Made by a program: the position numbers and the translations under genes
In this document: positions 41,904-51,086 of the stretch, in pieces
How positions within the stretch are numbered: the first letter of the stretch is position 1
How the letters are laid out: every line of letters begins with the position of its first letter
The notes under the pieces: generated by a model
The model's input: the letters and a program-made list of their open reading frames with translations, nothing else
Database searches by the model: none
Told to the model about the DNA's origin: nothing
From: Rhizobium sp. P32RR-XVIII
GTDB taxonomy: Bacteria; Pseudomonadota; Alphaproteobacteria; Rhizobiales; Rhizobiaceae
Assembly: GCF_012641395.1 (NCBI RefSeq)
Contig: NZ_JABAIH010000023.1
Location: forward strand, 1-56,637
DNA length: 56,637 bases
Direction of reading: 5' to 3'

Positions 41904-41947
41904 CACTTAATCTGAGATTCTCGGCGCATAGAATCTCAATTTAAGTG
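41904..41947. repeat. 44-bp near-perfect palindrome at the right side of the ISL3 fragment
   Basis: CACTTAA-TC-TGAGATTCT (41904-41921) and AGAATCTCA-AT-TTAAGTG (41930-41947) are inverted repeats, with only the 2-nt spacers not pairing, around an 8-nt loop CGGCGCAT. A second smaller dyad, TAAGAA...TTCTTA, follows at 41955-41975, and TTAAGTG recurs at 41979. It probably marks the IS terminus and may also stop transcription from the transposase gene 9 bp upstream. Confidence 0.65.
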
Positions 41948-41982
41948 CCAAGCATAAGAAAGAGCCGCATTCTTACGTTTAA

Positions 41983-42216
41983 GTGCTAAACGACATCAGG
42001 CAGGAATACTCGGCCAAAATCGGGGCGACGTCGGACGAAGCGGCGAAGCAAAAGTTGCAGACCGAAGCCAGCCAGCAGATGGTCCAGGCCGTTGAAGCCT
42101 CTCCGGACATGTCTGTCAAGGAATACACATCGATTCTAACGGCTGCGCAGAACGATCCTGCTTTGGCCAAGAAGATTCAAGAAAAGATGGGAAATCCGGC
42201 ACCGTCGCAGCAATAA
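41983..42216 (+). pseudogene. DUF4168 protein lacking its signal peptide and N-terminus
   Basis: The frame LNDIRQEYSAKIGATSDEAA, KQKLQTEASQQMVQAVEASP and SVKEYTSILTAAQNDPALAK is the C-terminal two thirds of a DUF4168 domain. DUF4168 proteins are periplasmic, with a signal peptide and an Ala-rich lead that are absent here: a stop codon at 41980-41982 lies immediately upstream, in DNA of the neighbouring palindrome. The gene was evidently beheaded by the ISL3-type insertion. A GTG at 41983 allows a 77-residue cytosolic product, without ribosome site. Confidence 0.72.
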
Positions 42217-42465
42217 CCTGCGCGGCCCGTAGGTCGCCACGAACGCGGCGCAACGGAAAGCCCTGCAGATCGCTACAAGAAGCGGTGCCGTTCCGGCTCG
42301 CAGTGCGGAGCCGTCAACAGGTTTAGCCAGGGCCATCCAACAGCCCACCTTCGCAAGCAATCGCGACGACGCGGGTGTCTTCAGCAGCACGGTCATCCGA
42401 GTTCAGGACCATTCGACTCTAACCGTCTAAAAACGCTTGAATGGCGCGGTCCGGGTCACGGCGTC

Positions 42466-43548
42466 TCATGCCGCGTTCGCCAATTCGACGCAGTTCCGGC
42501 CCGAAGTCTTCGCGCGATAGAGCGCCCTGTCGGCAGCCTCCATAGTCGCAACGATTTCGCTGCTGCCGCCGGAGACGCCGATGCTCACCGTAATTCTGAT
42601 CGAGACATTGTCGACCATCAAATCTTCGGCCTCGATTGCGTGACGAATCTTCTCCGCCACCGTCGATGCATCGCCCTCGGTGGTGTCCGGGAGAAGAACG
42701 ACGATCTCCTCGCCTCCGTAGCGCGCGGCAATATCGGTTTTCCGCACAGCCTGCCGGATGAGATCGGCGACCTTGGAGAGCACGGTGTCGCCCACGTGGT
42801 GCCCCCAGGTATCGTTGATCTTCTTGAAGTGATCGATATCGAGCATAATGATCGAGAAGGGACGGCCCTGAGAGCTGGCGGCCTCGGCGCAGCGGTCGGC
42901 CGCCCGCTGAAACACGCGGCGATTTGGAAGTTTGGTCAGAGGGTCGACGCTCGCTTCATTCTCGAGCGCACGCACTATCTGAATCCGCTGCTTTTCACGT
43001 TCGAGGAGATCAGCGAGAAGGAGAACTCCGAGAATATTGGCGAGCATGATGGGAGCGACAGAATTTAGAAAGATGCCCTCGGCAATATCCCAAGGCAGAA
43101 AGGCAACACCGATGAAGGAGGAGACGGTGGCGAAGCCGAGCAACAGTGACCTCCCCAAGCCGGCGCGCATACGATAACGGCGTATGAGGGTGCAGGCGTA
43201 ACCGATGAGCGGGACAAGAAATACACTCGCGACCCCCGTTGCGCCGATGCCGCCCAAGCTGAGGCGATAGATTCCCATCATCATAGCGGCGATGACCGTG
43301 CCGACTGGTCCTGCGTATATGGGGGACAAGACCAGAAGAATGGACCGTGCGTCATAGATGAGCCCCGGCCCCACCACGAGCGGATCATTCATGGAAAGAA
43401 CGCCGCCGAGACCGAACAGCAGGCCGACCATGACGCTCCGGCTCGATCTTCGAACTATGATACGGACCGTCCAGGCATAACCATAGATCACCAAGGCAGC
43501 CAGAGCTAAGACTCGTATGTAGGACGTGAAGAGTTCGCCGATTTCCAT
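42466..43548 (-). CDS. Membrane diguanylate cyclase (5TMR-type sensor plus GGDEF)
   Basis: A 360-residue protein that would make c-di-GMP. Residues 1-185 hold six or so membrane helices of the 5TM-5TMR_LYT type (GPGLIYDARSILLVLSPIYA is the family motif). The GGDEF domain (about 200-355) has DPLTKLPNRRVF, MLDIDHFKKINDTWGHHVGD and the active-site variant RYGGEEIVVLLP, still compatible with activity. An RxxD inhibitory site is present (RKTD, five residues before GGEEI), so product inhibition is likely. No EAL domain is fused. It stands alone and reads leftward. Confidence 0.92.
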   Translation of the reverse strand: MEIGELFTSYIRVLALAALVIYGYAWTVRIIVRRSSRSVMVGLLFGLGGVLSMNDPLVVGPGLIYDARSILLVLSPIYAGPVGTVIAAMMMGIYRLSLGGIGATGVASVFLVPLIGYACTLIRRYRMRAGLGRSLLLGFATVSSFIGVAFLPWDIAEGIFLNSVAPIMLANILGVLLLADLLEREKQRIQIVRALENEASVDPLTKLPNRRVFQRAADRCAEAASSQGRPFSIIMLDIDHFKKINDTWGHHVGDTVLSKVADLIRQAVRKTDIAARYGGEEIVVLLPDTTEGDASTVAEKIRHAIEAEDLMVDNVSIRITVSIGVSGGSSEIVATMEAADRALYRAKTSGRNCVELANAA

Positions 43549-43941
43549 GCCTATTACTTATCGGATTTCAATTATCGGGTTCCAGATTGCGATGGCGAAA
43601 GGCTGAAAATAATCGTGGATGGTACATAGTTCTTCGTAACTTGACAGCTACCGCGAGCAGGACAAGGGCATCCAGTTGGATAAATTTTTGCGAGCCCCTA
43701 GGAGACCGCTTGAACAGCGGGACCTCCACAACGCGACCTCCGAGGTGGCGGACCAGTTTGACGTCTAGGCATGTTTAGAGGACCACGACGCCTGTTCTTC
43801 AGGGGCGGATAGCGCCGTGGTCCAGGAGGAACGCTGCCTTTGGGGTTGCAGCAAGGAAGCAGCTAGCGCGCCACTCCGTTCTTTCAAGCCGTCAAGCCAC
43901 CTAATATGATTAATCCGCCTGACGTTTGCCGATAGGGCTAG
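43549..43941. other. Spacer with an inverted repeat, no gene seen
   Basis: GGACCACG (43780-43787) and CGTGGTCC (43818-43825) form an 8-bp inverted repeat around 30 nt, of unknown significance. No frame is convincing. The upstream half of the SLC13 transporter should have been here but is absent. Confidence 0.4.
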
Positions 43942-44847
43942 CTGTCGCCCTGCCGTTCAACCAACACACGGGGCGTTGGGGTCGACGAGGAGATTGCCGG
44001 AATTGAGGCGGTGATCGGCCCGAAATCAGTATTGATCGGGCAAACTGCCAAGCGTTTGGCGCTGCATGATCGCTTCAATATCAATCTGCTCGCAGTAAGC
44101 CGAAGCAGCGAGCGCTTCACCGAGCGATTGCGCGACATCGTGTTAAGACCTGGCGACGTTCTCGTTTTGAAGGGCGATCTCGTACTTCTCCCGGCCAGGC
44201 TGATGGAACTCGGTCTTCTGCCTTTGGTCGGGCGTGAAATCCGCTTGGGGAACCCCCGGAAAAGCCTGATTCCGGTGGTGGTCCTGGCTGGTGCCATGCT
44301 GCTAACCGCATTCGGCCTGCTGCCCGTCCCCACGGCCTTCTTTACGGCTGCGATTCTGACGGTACTGCTCGGTTCACTTTCGCTTCGGGAAGCTTACGAG
44401 GCTGTCGATTGGCCCATCTTGATAATGCTCGGCGCTCTCATTCCGGTCAGCGAGTCGATTCGTGCGACCGGTGGTGCCGACCTTATCGCCGGCGGCCTCG
44501 CTCAATTTGCTACCACCTTGCCCCCTTATGGGGCCCTTGCAATGATTATGGTGGTCGCAATGGCAGCAACCCCGTTTCTGAACAATGCCGCCACGGTTCT
44601 CGTAGTTGCCCCGATTGCGGTTACCTTTGCTGAGCGCCTTGGCTACAATCCCGACGCTTTTCTTATGGCAGTCGCGGTGGGGGCGGCCTGCGATTTTCTT
44701 ACGCCTGTTGGACACCAGTGCAACACTTTGGTGCTAGGTCCTGGCGGCTATCGCTTCGGCGACTATTGGAAACTGGGGCTGCCGCTCTCGTTCATTGTGA
44801 TCTTGCTGGGCGTGCCTCTGATCCTATTGTTTTGGCCGCCCGTTTAG
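43942..44847 (+). pseudogene. C-terminal half of a SLC13-family permease with RCK_C domain
   Basis: The frame begins within a TrkA-C (RCK_C) domain, EAVIGPKSVLIGQTAKRLAL with IVLRPGDVLVLKGD, which in this family sits between two membrane halves. The second half follows with about six helices and the anion/sodium-type motif FLNNAATVLVVAPIAVTFAE and LTPVGHQCNTLVLGPGGYRF (re-entrant SNT-like motif SNN-AT... and TPVGHQ-N). Complete proteins of this type have about 590 residues; only about 300 remain, and a stop codon precedes the frame at 43939. Substrates in the family range over sulfate, dicarboxylates and arsenite. Unlikely to be functional. Confidence 0.8.
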
Positions 44848-45206
44848 CGCGCAAGCGTCGTTTCAATTCCGATTTCAGGTTCAACCGTGGCGGCGGTTTA
44901 AATTCTGCCGTAGGGCAGAACCATCGCCACGACGCCAATGCTGCCGTGCCGTGCCGTAACGTAGCCATGGCCTCCGATATCAACCGCTAAGACCTTACAA
45001 TTAGTAGCATTTCTGTGATTTCTAACAACTGGACGTATATCGGTAGAAAAGCGCCGCTTCCAAGCAATCGTCTTCTGTGTGACTGCGATGCGATCTGCCC
45101 CCACTTGAGATCCGTGCATAACTAAGAGCGAGGGCGCATCTCGACGGGTGTCCCGCTTGTCGATGGAGTATTATCGCAAGGAACCGGAGGAGGAGTCATG
45201 ATTCCT
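44848..45206. other. Spacer, no gene seen
   Basis: AAATTCTGCCGTAGGGCAGAAC (44899-44920) forms a TTCTGCC/GGGCAGAA hairpin about 50 bp after the SLC13 stop and may be a transcription end. CGGAGGAGGAGTC at 45186-45198 is a strong ribosome-type site leading to a 35-codon rightward frame (ATG 45199) opposite the small gene at 45207-45401; I consider the leftward gene more likely. Confidence 0.4.
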
Positions 45207-45401
45207 CTAAGCAGACTGGTCGAGCAGCTTCTGGGCGTCGGATGTCGCGCTGGCGCCCTCGGCCTCGCGGAGGCGGCTAACAAGTTGCTCAAAGCGATCA
45301 TCTAGCTCCAGTACCTGATGCTGTGGCAGGTTTTGAATTGAACGGCGTACAGATGGGTCGAACGCCAGTATGGAGACTGGATCTGATAAATTGATGGTCA
45401 T
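45207..45401 (-). CDS. Small acidic protein of unknown function, coupled to the preceding frame
   Basis: A 64-residue product (MTINLSDPVSILAFDPSVRR, SIQNLPQHQVLELDDRFEQL) with a helical, acidic C-terminal half. Its ATG overlaps the stop of the frame at 45398-45577 by 4 bp (ATGA), the usual sign of translational coupling, which supports both being real or having been real. No strong ribosome site of its own is present, as expected for a coupled gene. The family is not recognised. Confidence 0.45.
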   Translation of the reverse strand: MTINLSDPVSILAFDPSVRRSIQNLPQHQVLELDDRFEQLVSRLREAEGASATSDAQKLLDQSA

Positions 45402-45577
45402 GATTGCGGCTCGCCCCTGTGAAGCACTAAGAACGCCCCCGCCGGCATCTTGTTCAATCCGAGATAGATGAGGCTGCTGATAGAGAGGCCAAGCTCGGAG
45501 ACTTCAGCCCCATCGATCTTGTTGCCGAATGTTAAGACGTTACGACCCACAAATGGCTTGAACTCGCGCTTGGCGTG
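45398..45577 (-). pseudogene. C-terminal piece of an unidentified gene upstream of the small acidic protein
   Basis: The open frame after the stop at 45580-45578 reads EFKPFVGRNVLTFGNKIDGA, EVSELGLSISSLIYLGLNKM and PAGAFLVLHRGEPQS. It looks like the compact C-terminal part of a soluble protein, but no start codon with a ribosome site is present, so the 5' end is probably lost or frameshifted. It overlaps the next gene by ATGA. I do not recognise the family. Confidence 0.35.
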
Positions 45578-45843
45578 TCATTCGCGCAATCCCATAGATT
45601 TTTCAAGGATTGCTGCCAACTCGCCTATCTTACGCCTTGAAAGGGGTCGAACCGACGACGAAGCGATTTCCCTCGTGTGGCATATGGTTGATTTATGGAA
45701 CCGTCGGGCGGGCCGGGGTATGTTTCGACTTCAATGCGGTCGCAATTCGATGGCATTAATCCAGTGGGAATATGGTAAAATACCAAAACCCAACGTTCTT
45801 CGAGGGCTGTCAACGGTTAGAACCTTGGTACTAATTGAACTTC

Positions 45844-46998
45844 CTACCAGTTCGTCACGGAGCCATCGCGGCGCTTGAGATGCGGTGCCTCCCAATATTC
45901 GAAGCTCTGCCTGGCGATGAGCTCCTCATTGACTTCGATCCCGAGGCCCGGAGCGTCCGAAACCGCATAATGCGCGCCTTCGAGCCGCGGCTGTACCGGA
46001 AAGAACTCGGAATTGTCGAAGCCTAGATGCGTTTCGGCCGGGCTGGCGCGGGTCTCCAGCCAGGAGAAATTCGGAACCGCTGCGGAGAAGTGAATGGTCG
46101 CGGCGGTGCAGACAGGCCCCAACGGATTATGCGGCATCATGTCGACATAATGCGTCTCGCTCCAGCCGGCGACCTTCATCGACTCTGTCAGGCCGCCGAC
46201 ATTGCAGACGTCAAGGCGGTTGAACTGATGGATGTCGCGCTCGATGTAAGGCAGGAACTGCCACTTCGAGGAGAATTCCTCACCGATCGCGAAAGGAATA
46301 TCCGTCATACGCCTGAGTGCCTCATAGGCGCCCGGTGTCTCGTCGCGGATCGGTTCTTCCAGGAAGTCGAGCGTACCCTTCGGCATTTTCTGGCAGAAGC
46401 TTGCGGCCTCAGCCACCGTCAGGCGGTGATGATAGTCGATGCCGAGAACGACGTCGTCACCCAGCGTCTCGCGTGCCTTCACGCACCATCTGGCGGTATT
46501 GGCGACATGCTCGCGCGGCTCGTAGATCTCCTTGTTCTCATGGCCCGATGGCGACAAGCGCATGGCCGTCCAGCCATGTTCCACAAGCATCTGCGCTTGC
46601 TCGATCATCGCATGCCCGGGCTCGGCGAAGGTCGTTGCAAAGGTCGGAATGCGGTCGCGCTGCTTGCCGCCAAGCAATTCATAGACCGGAACGCCGAGCG
46701 CCTTGCCCTTGATGTCGTGAAGGGCGATATCGATGGCGGAGATGGCCGCCTGCAGCACGCGGCCGCCTTCGAAATACTGGCTGCGATACATTTCCTGCCA
46801 GAGCGCACCGATCTTGAACGGATCTTGGCCGCGCAGGAATTCCGCGTAGTGTTCAAGAGCGCCGACCACAGCCTTCTCGCGGCCGGAGAGCCCGCTCTCG
46901 CCCCAGCCAAAAATTCCCTCGTCCGTCTCAATCTTCACCAGAAGCTGGTTGCGGATGCCGACCTTGACGGCATAGGTCTTGAGCGCTGCAATCTTCAT
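45844..46998 (-). CDS. Enolase-superfamily sugar-acid dehydratase (mandelate racemase/galactonate dehydratase-like)
   Basis: A 384-residue enzyme with the capping domain plus TIM barrel of the mandelate racemase/muconate lactonising group. Metal ligands are expected in GIDYHHRLT (Asp, with His two residues on), DFLEEPIRDE (Glu) and FAIGEEFSSKW (Glu); MPHNPLGPVCTAATIHFSAA supplies the catalytic His seen in galactonate-dehydratase-type members. It should dehydrate an aldonic or uronic-derived acid to a 2-keto-3-deoxy acid. It is the last gene of a six-gene operon, 12 bp after manD. Two dehydratases side by side suggest two epimeric substrates. Confidence 0.87.
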   Translation of the reverse strand: MKIAALKTYAVKVGIRNQLLVKIETDEGIFGWGESGLSGREKAVVGALEHYAEFLRGQDPFKIGALWQEMYRSQYFEGGRVLQAAISAIDIALHDIKGKALGVPVYELLGGKQRDRIPTFATTFAEPGHAMIEQAQMLVEHGWTAMRLSPSGHENKEIYEPREHVANTARWCVKARETLGDDVVLGIDYHHRLTVAEAASFCQKMPKGTLDFLEEPIRDETPGAYEALRRMTDIPFAIGEEFSSKWQFLPYIERDIHQFNRLDVCNVGGLTESMKVAGWSETHYVDMMPHNPLGPVCTAATIHFSAAVPNFSWLETRASPAETHLGFDNSEFFPVQPRLEGAHYAVSDAPGLGIEVNEELIARQSFEYWEAPHLKRRDGSVTNW

Positions 46999-47010
46999 CT
47001 CTTCCTCCTC

Positions 47011-48219
47011 CTACCAATGCCACAGCGTGCCGTCTTCCAGACGGTTCACAGGCAGGTAGGCACGCTGGTATGGATATTTCTCGGCAAGTTTCTCATCGAT
47101 ATCGACGCCGTGGCCGATAGCTTCACCTGGATGCAGATAGCCATCATTGAGGCTCCAGGCGCTCGGGAAGACTTCGAGGATTTCGGTCAGGTAGCCGGAA
47201 TATTCCTGGATGCCGAAGTTCGGAACCCAGAGATCGAGATGCAGGTTGGCGCCAAGGCAGATCGGCGACATGTCCATCGCGCCGTGGCAGGCAGTGCGCA
47301 CATTGTAGACGCTGGCGTAATCCATGATGCGGCGGAGTGCCGTGATTCCGCCAGCATGCACCGTCGTGGTGCGGATATAGTCGATCAACTGCTCTTCGAT
47401 CAGCAGGCGCGCATCCCAGATCGTGTTGAAGACTTCGCCAACGGCAAGCGGCGTCGTCGTATGCTTGCGGATCAGGCGAAAGCCTTCCTGGTGTTCTGCT
47501 GCGACCGTATCTTCCAGCCAGAAGAGACGGGCAAATTCGAGATCCTTGCCAAGGCGAGCCGCTTCAATCGGCGTCAGGCGATGATGGGTGTCATGCAGCA
47601 GTTCGATGTCAGGACCATGGGCCTCGCGAACGGCTTCGAACAGCTTGGGGATGTGGCGCAGATATTTTGAGGTCGACCAGACTTCCTCATGCGGTACGGC
47701 GTCATCATCGGCATTGTTGGTGACGGATTTCTTGCCGGTACCATAAACGTCAGGCAGGCCAGGAATGCCGACCTGCACGCGGATCGCCTTGTAACCCTGC
47801 TCGATGCGCTTGCCGACGGCCTCGACGGCTTCGGCGATATCGGTACCCTGGGCGTGCGTATAGCACAGCACCTTCTCGCGGCTCGCGCCGCCGAGCAGCT
47901 GGTAGAGCGGCATATTGGCGGCCTTGGCCTTGATATCCCAAAGGGCCGTGTCGATGCCGGCGATTGCCGCCATCGTCACCGGGCCGCGGCGCCAGTAGGC
48001 CCCCTTGTAGAAATACTGCCAGATATCCTCGATGCGAGAGGGATCGCGGCCGATCAGAAGCGGCGCCAGATGATCCTGCAGATAGGCGACGACGGCCTTT
48101 TCTCGGCCGTTCAGCGTCGCGTCACCGACGCCCGTCAGGCCTTCGTCGGTGAAGATCTTGACGGTGACGAAATTGCGTCCCGGCGAGCAGACAATGATTT
48201 TGACGTCGGTAATTTTCAT
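47011..48219 (-). CDS. manD: D-mannonate dehydratase (ManD, enolase superfamily)
   Basis: A 402-residue ManD/RspA-type enzyme; the length is exactly typical. It converts D-mannonate (from glucuronate) to 2-keto-3-deoxygluconate. Motifs include KGAYWRRGPVTMAAIAGIDT, ALWDIKAKAANMPLYQLLGG, ELLHDTHHRLTP (metal Asp and His), LFWLEDTVAAEHQEGF (Glu), LAVGEVFNTIWD (Glu) and ACHGAMDMSPICLG (His). Some members of this subgroup have low or no activity on mannonate, so the precise substrate is not certain. It begins 3 bp after the double-ATPase stop and is co-transcribed with the transporter, so the transported compound likely feeds it. Confidence 0.9.
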   Translation of the reverse strand: MKITDVKIIVCSPGRNFVTVKIFTDEGLTGVGDATLNGREKAVVAYLQDHLAPLLIGRDPSRIEDIWQYFYKGAYWRRGPVTMAAIAGIDTALWDIKAKAANMPLYQLLGGASREKVLCYTHAQGTDIAEAVEAVGKRIEQGYKAIRVQVGIPGLPDVYGTGKKSVTNNADDDAVPHEEVWSTSKYLRHIPKLFEAVREAHGPDIELLHDTHHRLTPIEAARLGKDLEFARLFWLEDTVAAEHQEGFRLIRKHTTTPLAVGEVFNTIWDARLLIEEQLIDYIRTTTVHAGGITALRRIMDYASVYNVRTACHGAMDMSPICLGANLHLDLWVPNFGIQEYSGYLTEILEVFPSAWSLNDGYLHPGEAIGHGVDIDEKLAEKYPYQRAYLPVNRLEDGTLWHW

Positions 48220-48222
48220 GAC

Positions 48223-49935
48223 TTATCCGTTGGCTGAAACTGTGCCCGAAGGCTTAAGCGTGGGGTCGTAGCGGAACCGGTTGTGGATGCGCCGGTCGCG
48301 CGGGTCGGGATGGGGAATGGCCGAGAGCAGCGCGCGCGTGTAGTCATGCGCCGGATTGTTGACGACCTGATCGGTCTCTCCGGCCTCGACGATCTTTCCG
48401 CGATACATGACCGCCACGCGGTCGCACATGTATCGAATGACCGACATGTCGTGGGAGATGAAGACATAGGAGAGGCCGAGCTCGTCCTGCAGCTTCATCA
48501 TCAGGTCCAGCATCTGCGAGCGCAGGGAAACGTCGAGCGCTGAGGTCGCCTCGTCGGCGATGATCAGGCGCGGCCTGACGGCGATCGCCCGGGCAATACC
48601 GATGCGCTGGCGCTGGCCGCCGGAGAAGGCATGCGGATAGCGCTCCCGCCATGCGGGTTCGAGGCCGACCTGCTGCATGAGTTCGGACACTCGCTCATCG
48701 AGCGGCCTGCCCTTCAGGCCGGCGAGTTTCAGCGGCTCGGCGATGATCTGGCCGACCGTCTTGCGGGGGCTGAGCGAACCGACCGGATCCTGAAAGATCA
48801 TGCGGATATCGCGCCTGACATCCTTCAGCGTCGCCTTGTCGGTGGTGCGCAGCTCCACAGTGCTGCCGTCCTTGCGGCGGTAATCCATGGCGCCGGATTG
48901 CGGATCGTAGATGCGCAGCATGCAGCGGCCCATCGTCGTCTTGCCGGAACCGGACTCGCCGACGATGCCGAGCGTTTCGCCGGGCCGGACGATCAGCGAC
49001 ACGTCATCGACGGCGCGAAGCCCTGATGGGAATGTCAGCGAGAGGTTCTTTACTTCGAGCAGTGGTGGCGCTTCCACCGGGATCGGCGGCCGCGACAGGC
49101 GAACTTCCGCCTTGCGCTCCAGCTTGACGACCGAGCCGATCAGCCGGCGTGTATAATCGTCCTGCGGGGCGTGGAAGATCTGGTCGACCGATCCTCGCTC
49201 CATCACCTTGCCACGATACATGACGAGGACCTCGTCGGCGATCTCGGCAACGACACCCATGTCATGGGTGATGAACAGCACGGCCATGCCGTGGCTCTGC
49301 TGCAACTTGCGGATCAGGTCGAGAATTTCGGCCTGCGTCGTCACGTCGAGCGCCGTGGTCGGCTCGTCGGCAATCAGCACTGACGGATTGCATGCAAGGG
49401 CCATGGCGATCATCACACGCTGGCGCATGCCACCGGAGAATTCGAACGTGTAGCGGTCGATTGCCGTTTCCGGCTGCGGAATTTCCACCTGCCGCAGGAG
49501 TTCGAGCACACGCTCACGCTGCTGCTGGCCGCGGATACCGAAATGAATACGCAGCGCCTCACCGATTTGCGTGCCGATGCGGTGCACCGGTGAGAGCGAA
49601 CTCATCGGCTCCTGGAAGATCATGGCGATCTCCTTGCCGCGCACATTTCGAATGTCTTTGCCGCGCGGGTCTAGCTTGGCAAGGTCGGTCGATGTGCCAT
49701 CGGTCCGCGTCAGGACGATCGAGCCGCCCTCGATCCGGCCAGGCCGATCGACGATCTGCAGGATGGAGCGCGCCGTCACCGACTTGCCGGATCCGGATTC
49801 GCCGACGACGCAGAGTGTCTTGCCGCGCTTCAGCTCGAAGGAGACCCCATCGACCGCCTTGAAGATGCCGGTGCGGGTCGGAAAATAGGTCTTGAGGTCA
49901 TCGACCTTGAGGATCGTATCGTCTGTCATGGTCAT
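48223..49935 (-). CDS. Fused double ATPase of an oligopeptide-type ABC importer (DppD-DppF-like)
   Basis: A 570-residue protein with two complete ABC ATPase domains, equivalent to DppD plus DppF. Domain 1: Walker A GESGSGKS, signature FSGGMRQR, Walker B VLIADEPTTALD. Domain 2: GESGSGKTTMGRCML, FSGGQRQRIGIARA, LIIADEATSALDVS. Oligopeptide-type C-terminal segments follow each domain (DDYTRRLIGSV, HDYTRALLSAIPHP). The ATG at 49935 overlaps the permease stop by 4 bp; an ATG 6 bp downstream (49929) is also possible. Such fused ATPases power uptake of peptides, opines and oligosaccharides; the dehydratase genes favour a sugar-acid oligomer. Confidence 0.9.
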   Translation of the reverse strand: MTMTDDTILKVDDLKTYFPTRTGIFKAVDGVSFELKRGKTLCVVGESGSGKSVTARSILQIVDRPGRIEGGSIVLTRTDGTSTDLAKLDPRGKDIRNVRGKEIAMIFQEPMSSLSPVHRIGTQIGEALRIHFGIRGQQQRERVLELLRQVEIPQPETAIDRYTFEFSGGMRQRVMIAMALACNPSVLIADEPTTALDVTTQAEILDLIRKLQQSHGMAVLFITHDMGVVAEIADEVLVMYRGKVMERGSVDQIFHAPQDDYTRRLIGSVVKLERKAEVRLSRPPIPVEAPPLLEVKNLSLTFPSGLRAVDDVSLIVRPGETLGIVGESGSGKTTMGRCMLRIYDPQSGAMDYRRKDGSTVELRTTDKATLKDVRRDIRMIFQDPVGSLSPRKTVGQIIAEPLKLAGLKGRPLDERVSELMQQVGLEPAWRERYPHAFSGGQRQRIGIARAIAVRPRLIIADEATSALDVSLRSQMLDLMMKLQDELGLSYVFISHDMSVIRYMCDRVAVMYRGKIVEAGETDQVVNNPAHDYTRALLSAIPHPDPRDRRIHNRFRYDPTLKPSGTVSANG

Positions 49936-51086
49936 GAAACGGACTCGTAGGGATCTGCGGCATCGCGAAGACCGTCGCCGAGGAAGTTGAGGGAAAGCAC
50001 CGAGATGACGATGGCGGCTGCCGGCGTGAACAGGAGCCACGGCGCCTGTGCCACGGCGCGGATATTCTGCGCCTCCTGCAACAGTACGCCCCAGGAGATG
50101 ATTGGCGGCTGCAGACCGATACCAAGGAAAGAGAGCGCCGTCTCGGCAAGGATCATCGAAGGGATCGCCAGCGTCAGCGTCGCGATAATGTGGCTCATGA
50201 AGGACGGAACGAGGTGATTGAAGATGATGCCGATCTCGCTCATGCCGTCGAGACGGGCGGCAATGACGAAATCCTCGTTGCGCAGCGACAGGAACTTGCC
50301 ACGCACTTCACGCGCCAGGCTCGTCCAGCCGATCAGCGAGACGATCAACGTGATGACGAAATAGGTACGAAGCGGCGGCCAGCCGACCGGAATGGCGGCG
50401 GCAAGGCCCATCCACAGCGGAATCGTCGGGATGGAGCGTAGGAGTTCGATCATGCGCTGGATGCCGAGATCGACCCATCCACCGAAGAACCCGGAAATAC
50501 CGCCGATCGTGACCCCGAGCAGAAGGCTCATGAAGACGCCGACAAGGCCGATCGACAGCGAGATCTTGGCGCCATGGACGACACGCGAGAAGATATCGCG
50601 GCCGAGACGGTCAGCGCCAAAAATATACATGCTGTCGCCGGGCATCGGGTTCTTGAGGCCGAAGAGCTTGGTCTGCATCGGGATGAAGCCGAGCAGATAA
50701 TAGGGCTGCGGCGCCTTGACGAAGAAGCCGACATCGACAGGCTTCGTCGGATCGGGCGTAAATTCGCGTCGCATGGATTCCGTATTCAGCGTCATCTTGA
50801 GCTGGCTGACATGCGGGTGGAAGGAGCCGTCGAGCAGCAAGGAAAGCCCCTGCGGTGGCGCATAGGTGAAGCGCGCATTCGTTGCGTTTGGATCGAGCGG
50901 CGCGATGAAATCAGCAAAAGCCGCCACGAGATACATGAAGACGATGACGACGAGGCTCGCCAGCGCGATCTTGTGCTTCTTGAACTTCAGCCAGAAGAGC
51001 TGCCACTGGCCGGCAACGGCAATATCCTTGCCGCTGAGATTGATGGACGGGCCGGCATCCGGCGGGAGGTGGGTGATATCTGTCAT
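49932..51086 (-). CDS. Second permease of an oligopeptide-type ABC importer (DppC/OppC-like)
   Basis: A 384-residue membrane protein with the N-terminal OppC_N segment (WQLFWLKFKKHKIALASLVV) and about six helices. A long periplasmic insertion (about residues 60-150, including KLFGLKNPMPGDSMYIFGAD then RLGRDIFSRVVHGAKISLSI) is typical of permeases partnering large binding proteins. The EAA loop is DFVIAARLDGMSEIGIIFNH. The ATG at 51086 overlaps the stop of the first permease gene by 4 bp, a tight coupling repeated at its own end. Longer readings of this frame into the upstream gene are not real. Confidence 0.9.
   Translation of the reverse strand: MTDITHLPPDAGPSINLSGKDIAVAGQWQLFWLKFKKHKIALASLVVIVFMYLVAAFADFIAPLDPNATNARFTYAPPQGLSLLLDGSFHPHVSQLKMTLNTESMRREFTPDPTKPVDVGFFVKAPQPYYLLGFIPMQTKLFGLKNPMPGDSMYIFGADRLGRDIFSRVVHGAKISLSIGLVGVFMSLLLGVTIGGISGFFGGWVDLGIQRMIELLRSIPTIPLWMGLAAAIPVGWPPLRTYFVITLIVSLIGWTSLAREVRGKFLSLRNEDFVIAARLDGMSEIGIIFNHLVPSFMSHIIATLTLAIPSMILAETALSFLGIGLQPPIISWGVLLQEAQNIRAVAQAPWLLFTPAAAIVISVLSLNFLGDGLRDAADPYESVS

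Noticed and set aside
44898..45119. A leftward frame with KVLAVDIGGHGY, resembling the start of a ROK/polyphosphate glucokinase
   Set aside because: Only about seven residues match and the sequence departs at once; too little to call even a remnant.
46027..47670. A 547-codon rightward frame opposite the two dehydratase genes
   Set aside because: It is the antisense shadow of two well-recognised genes in GC-rich DNA; its translation has no family features.
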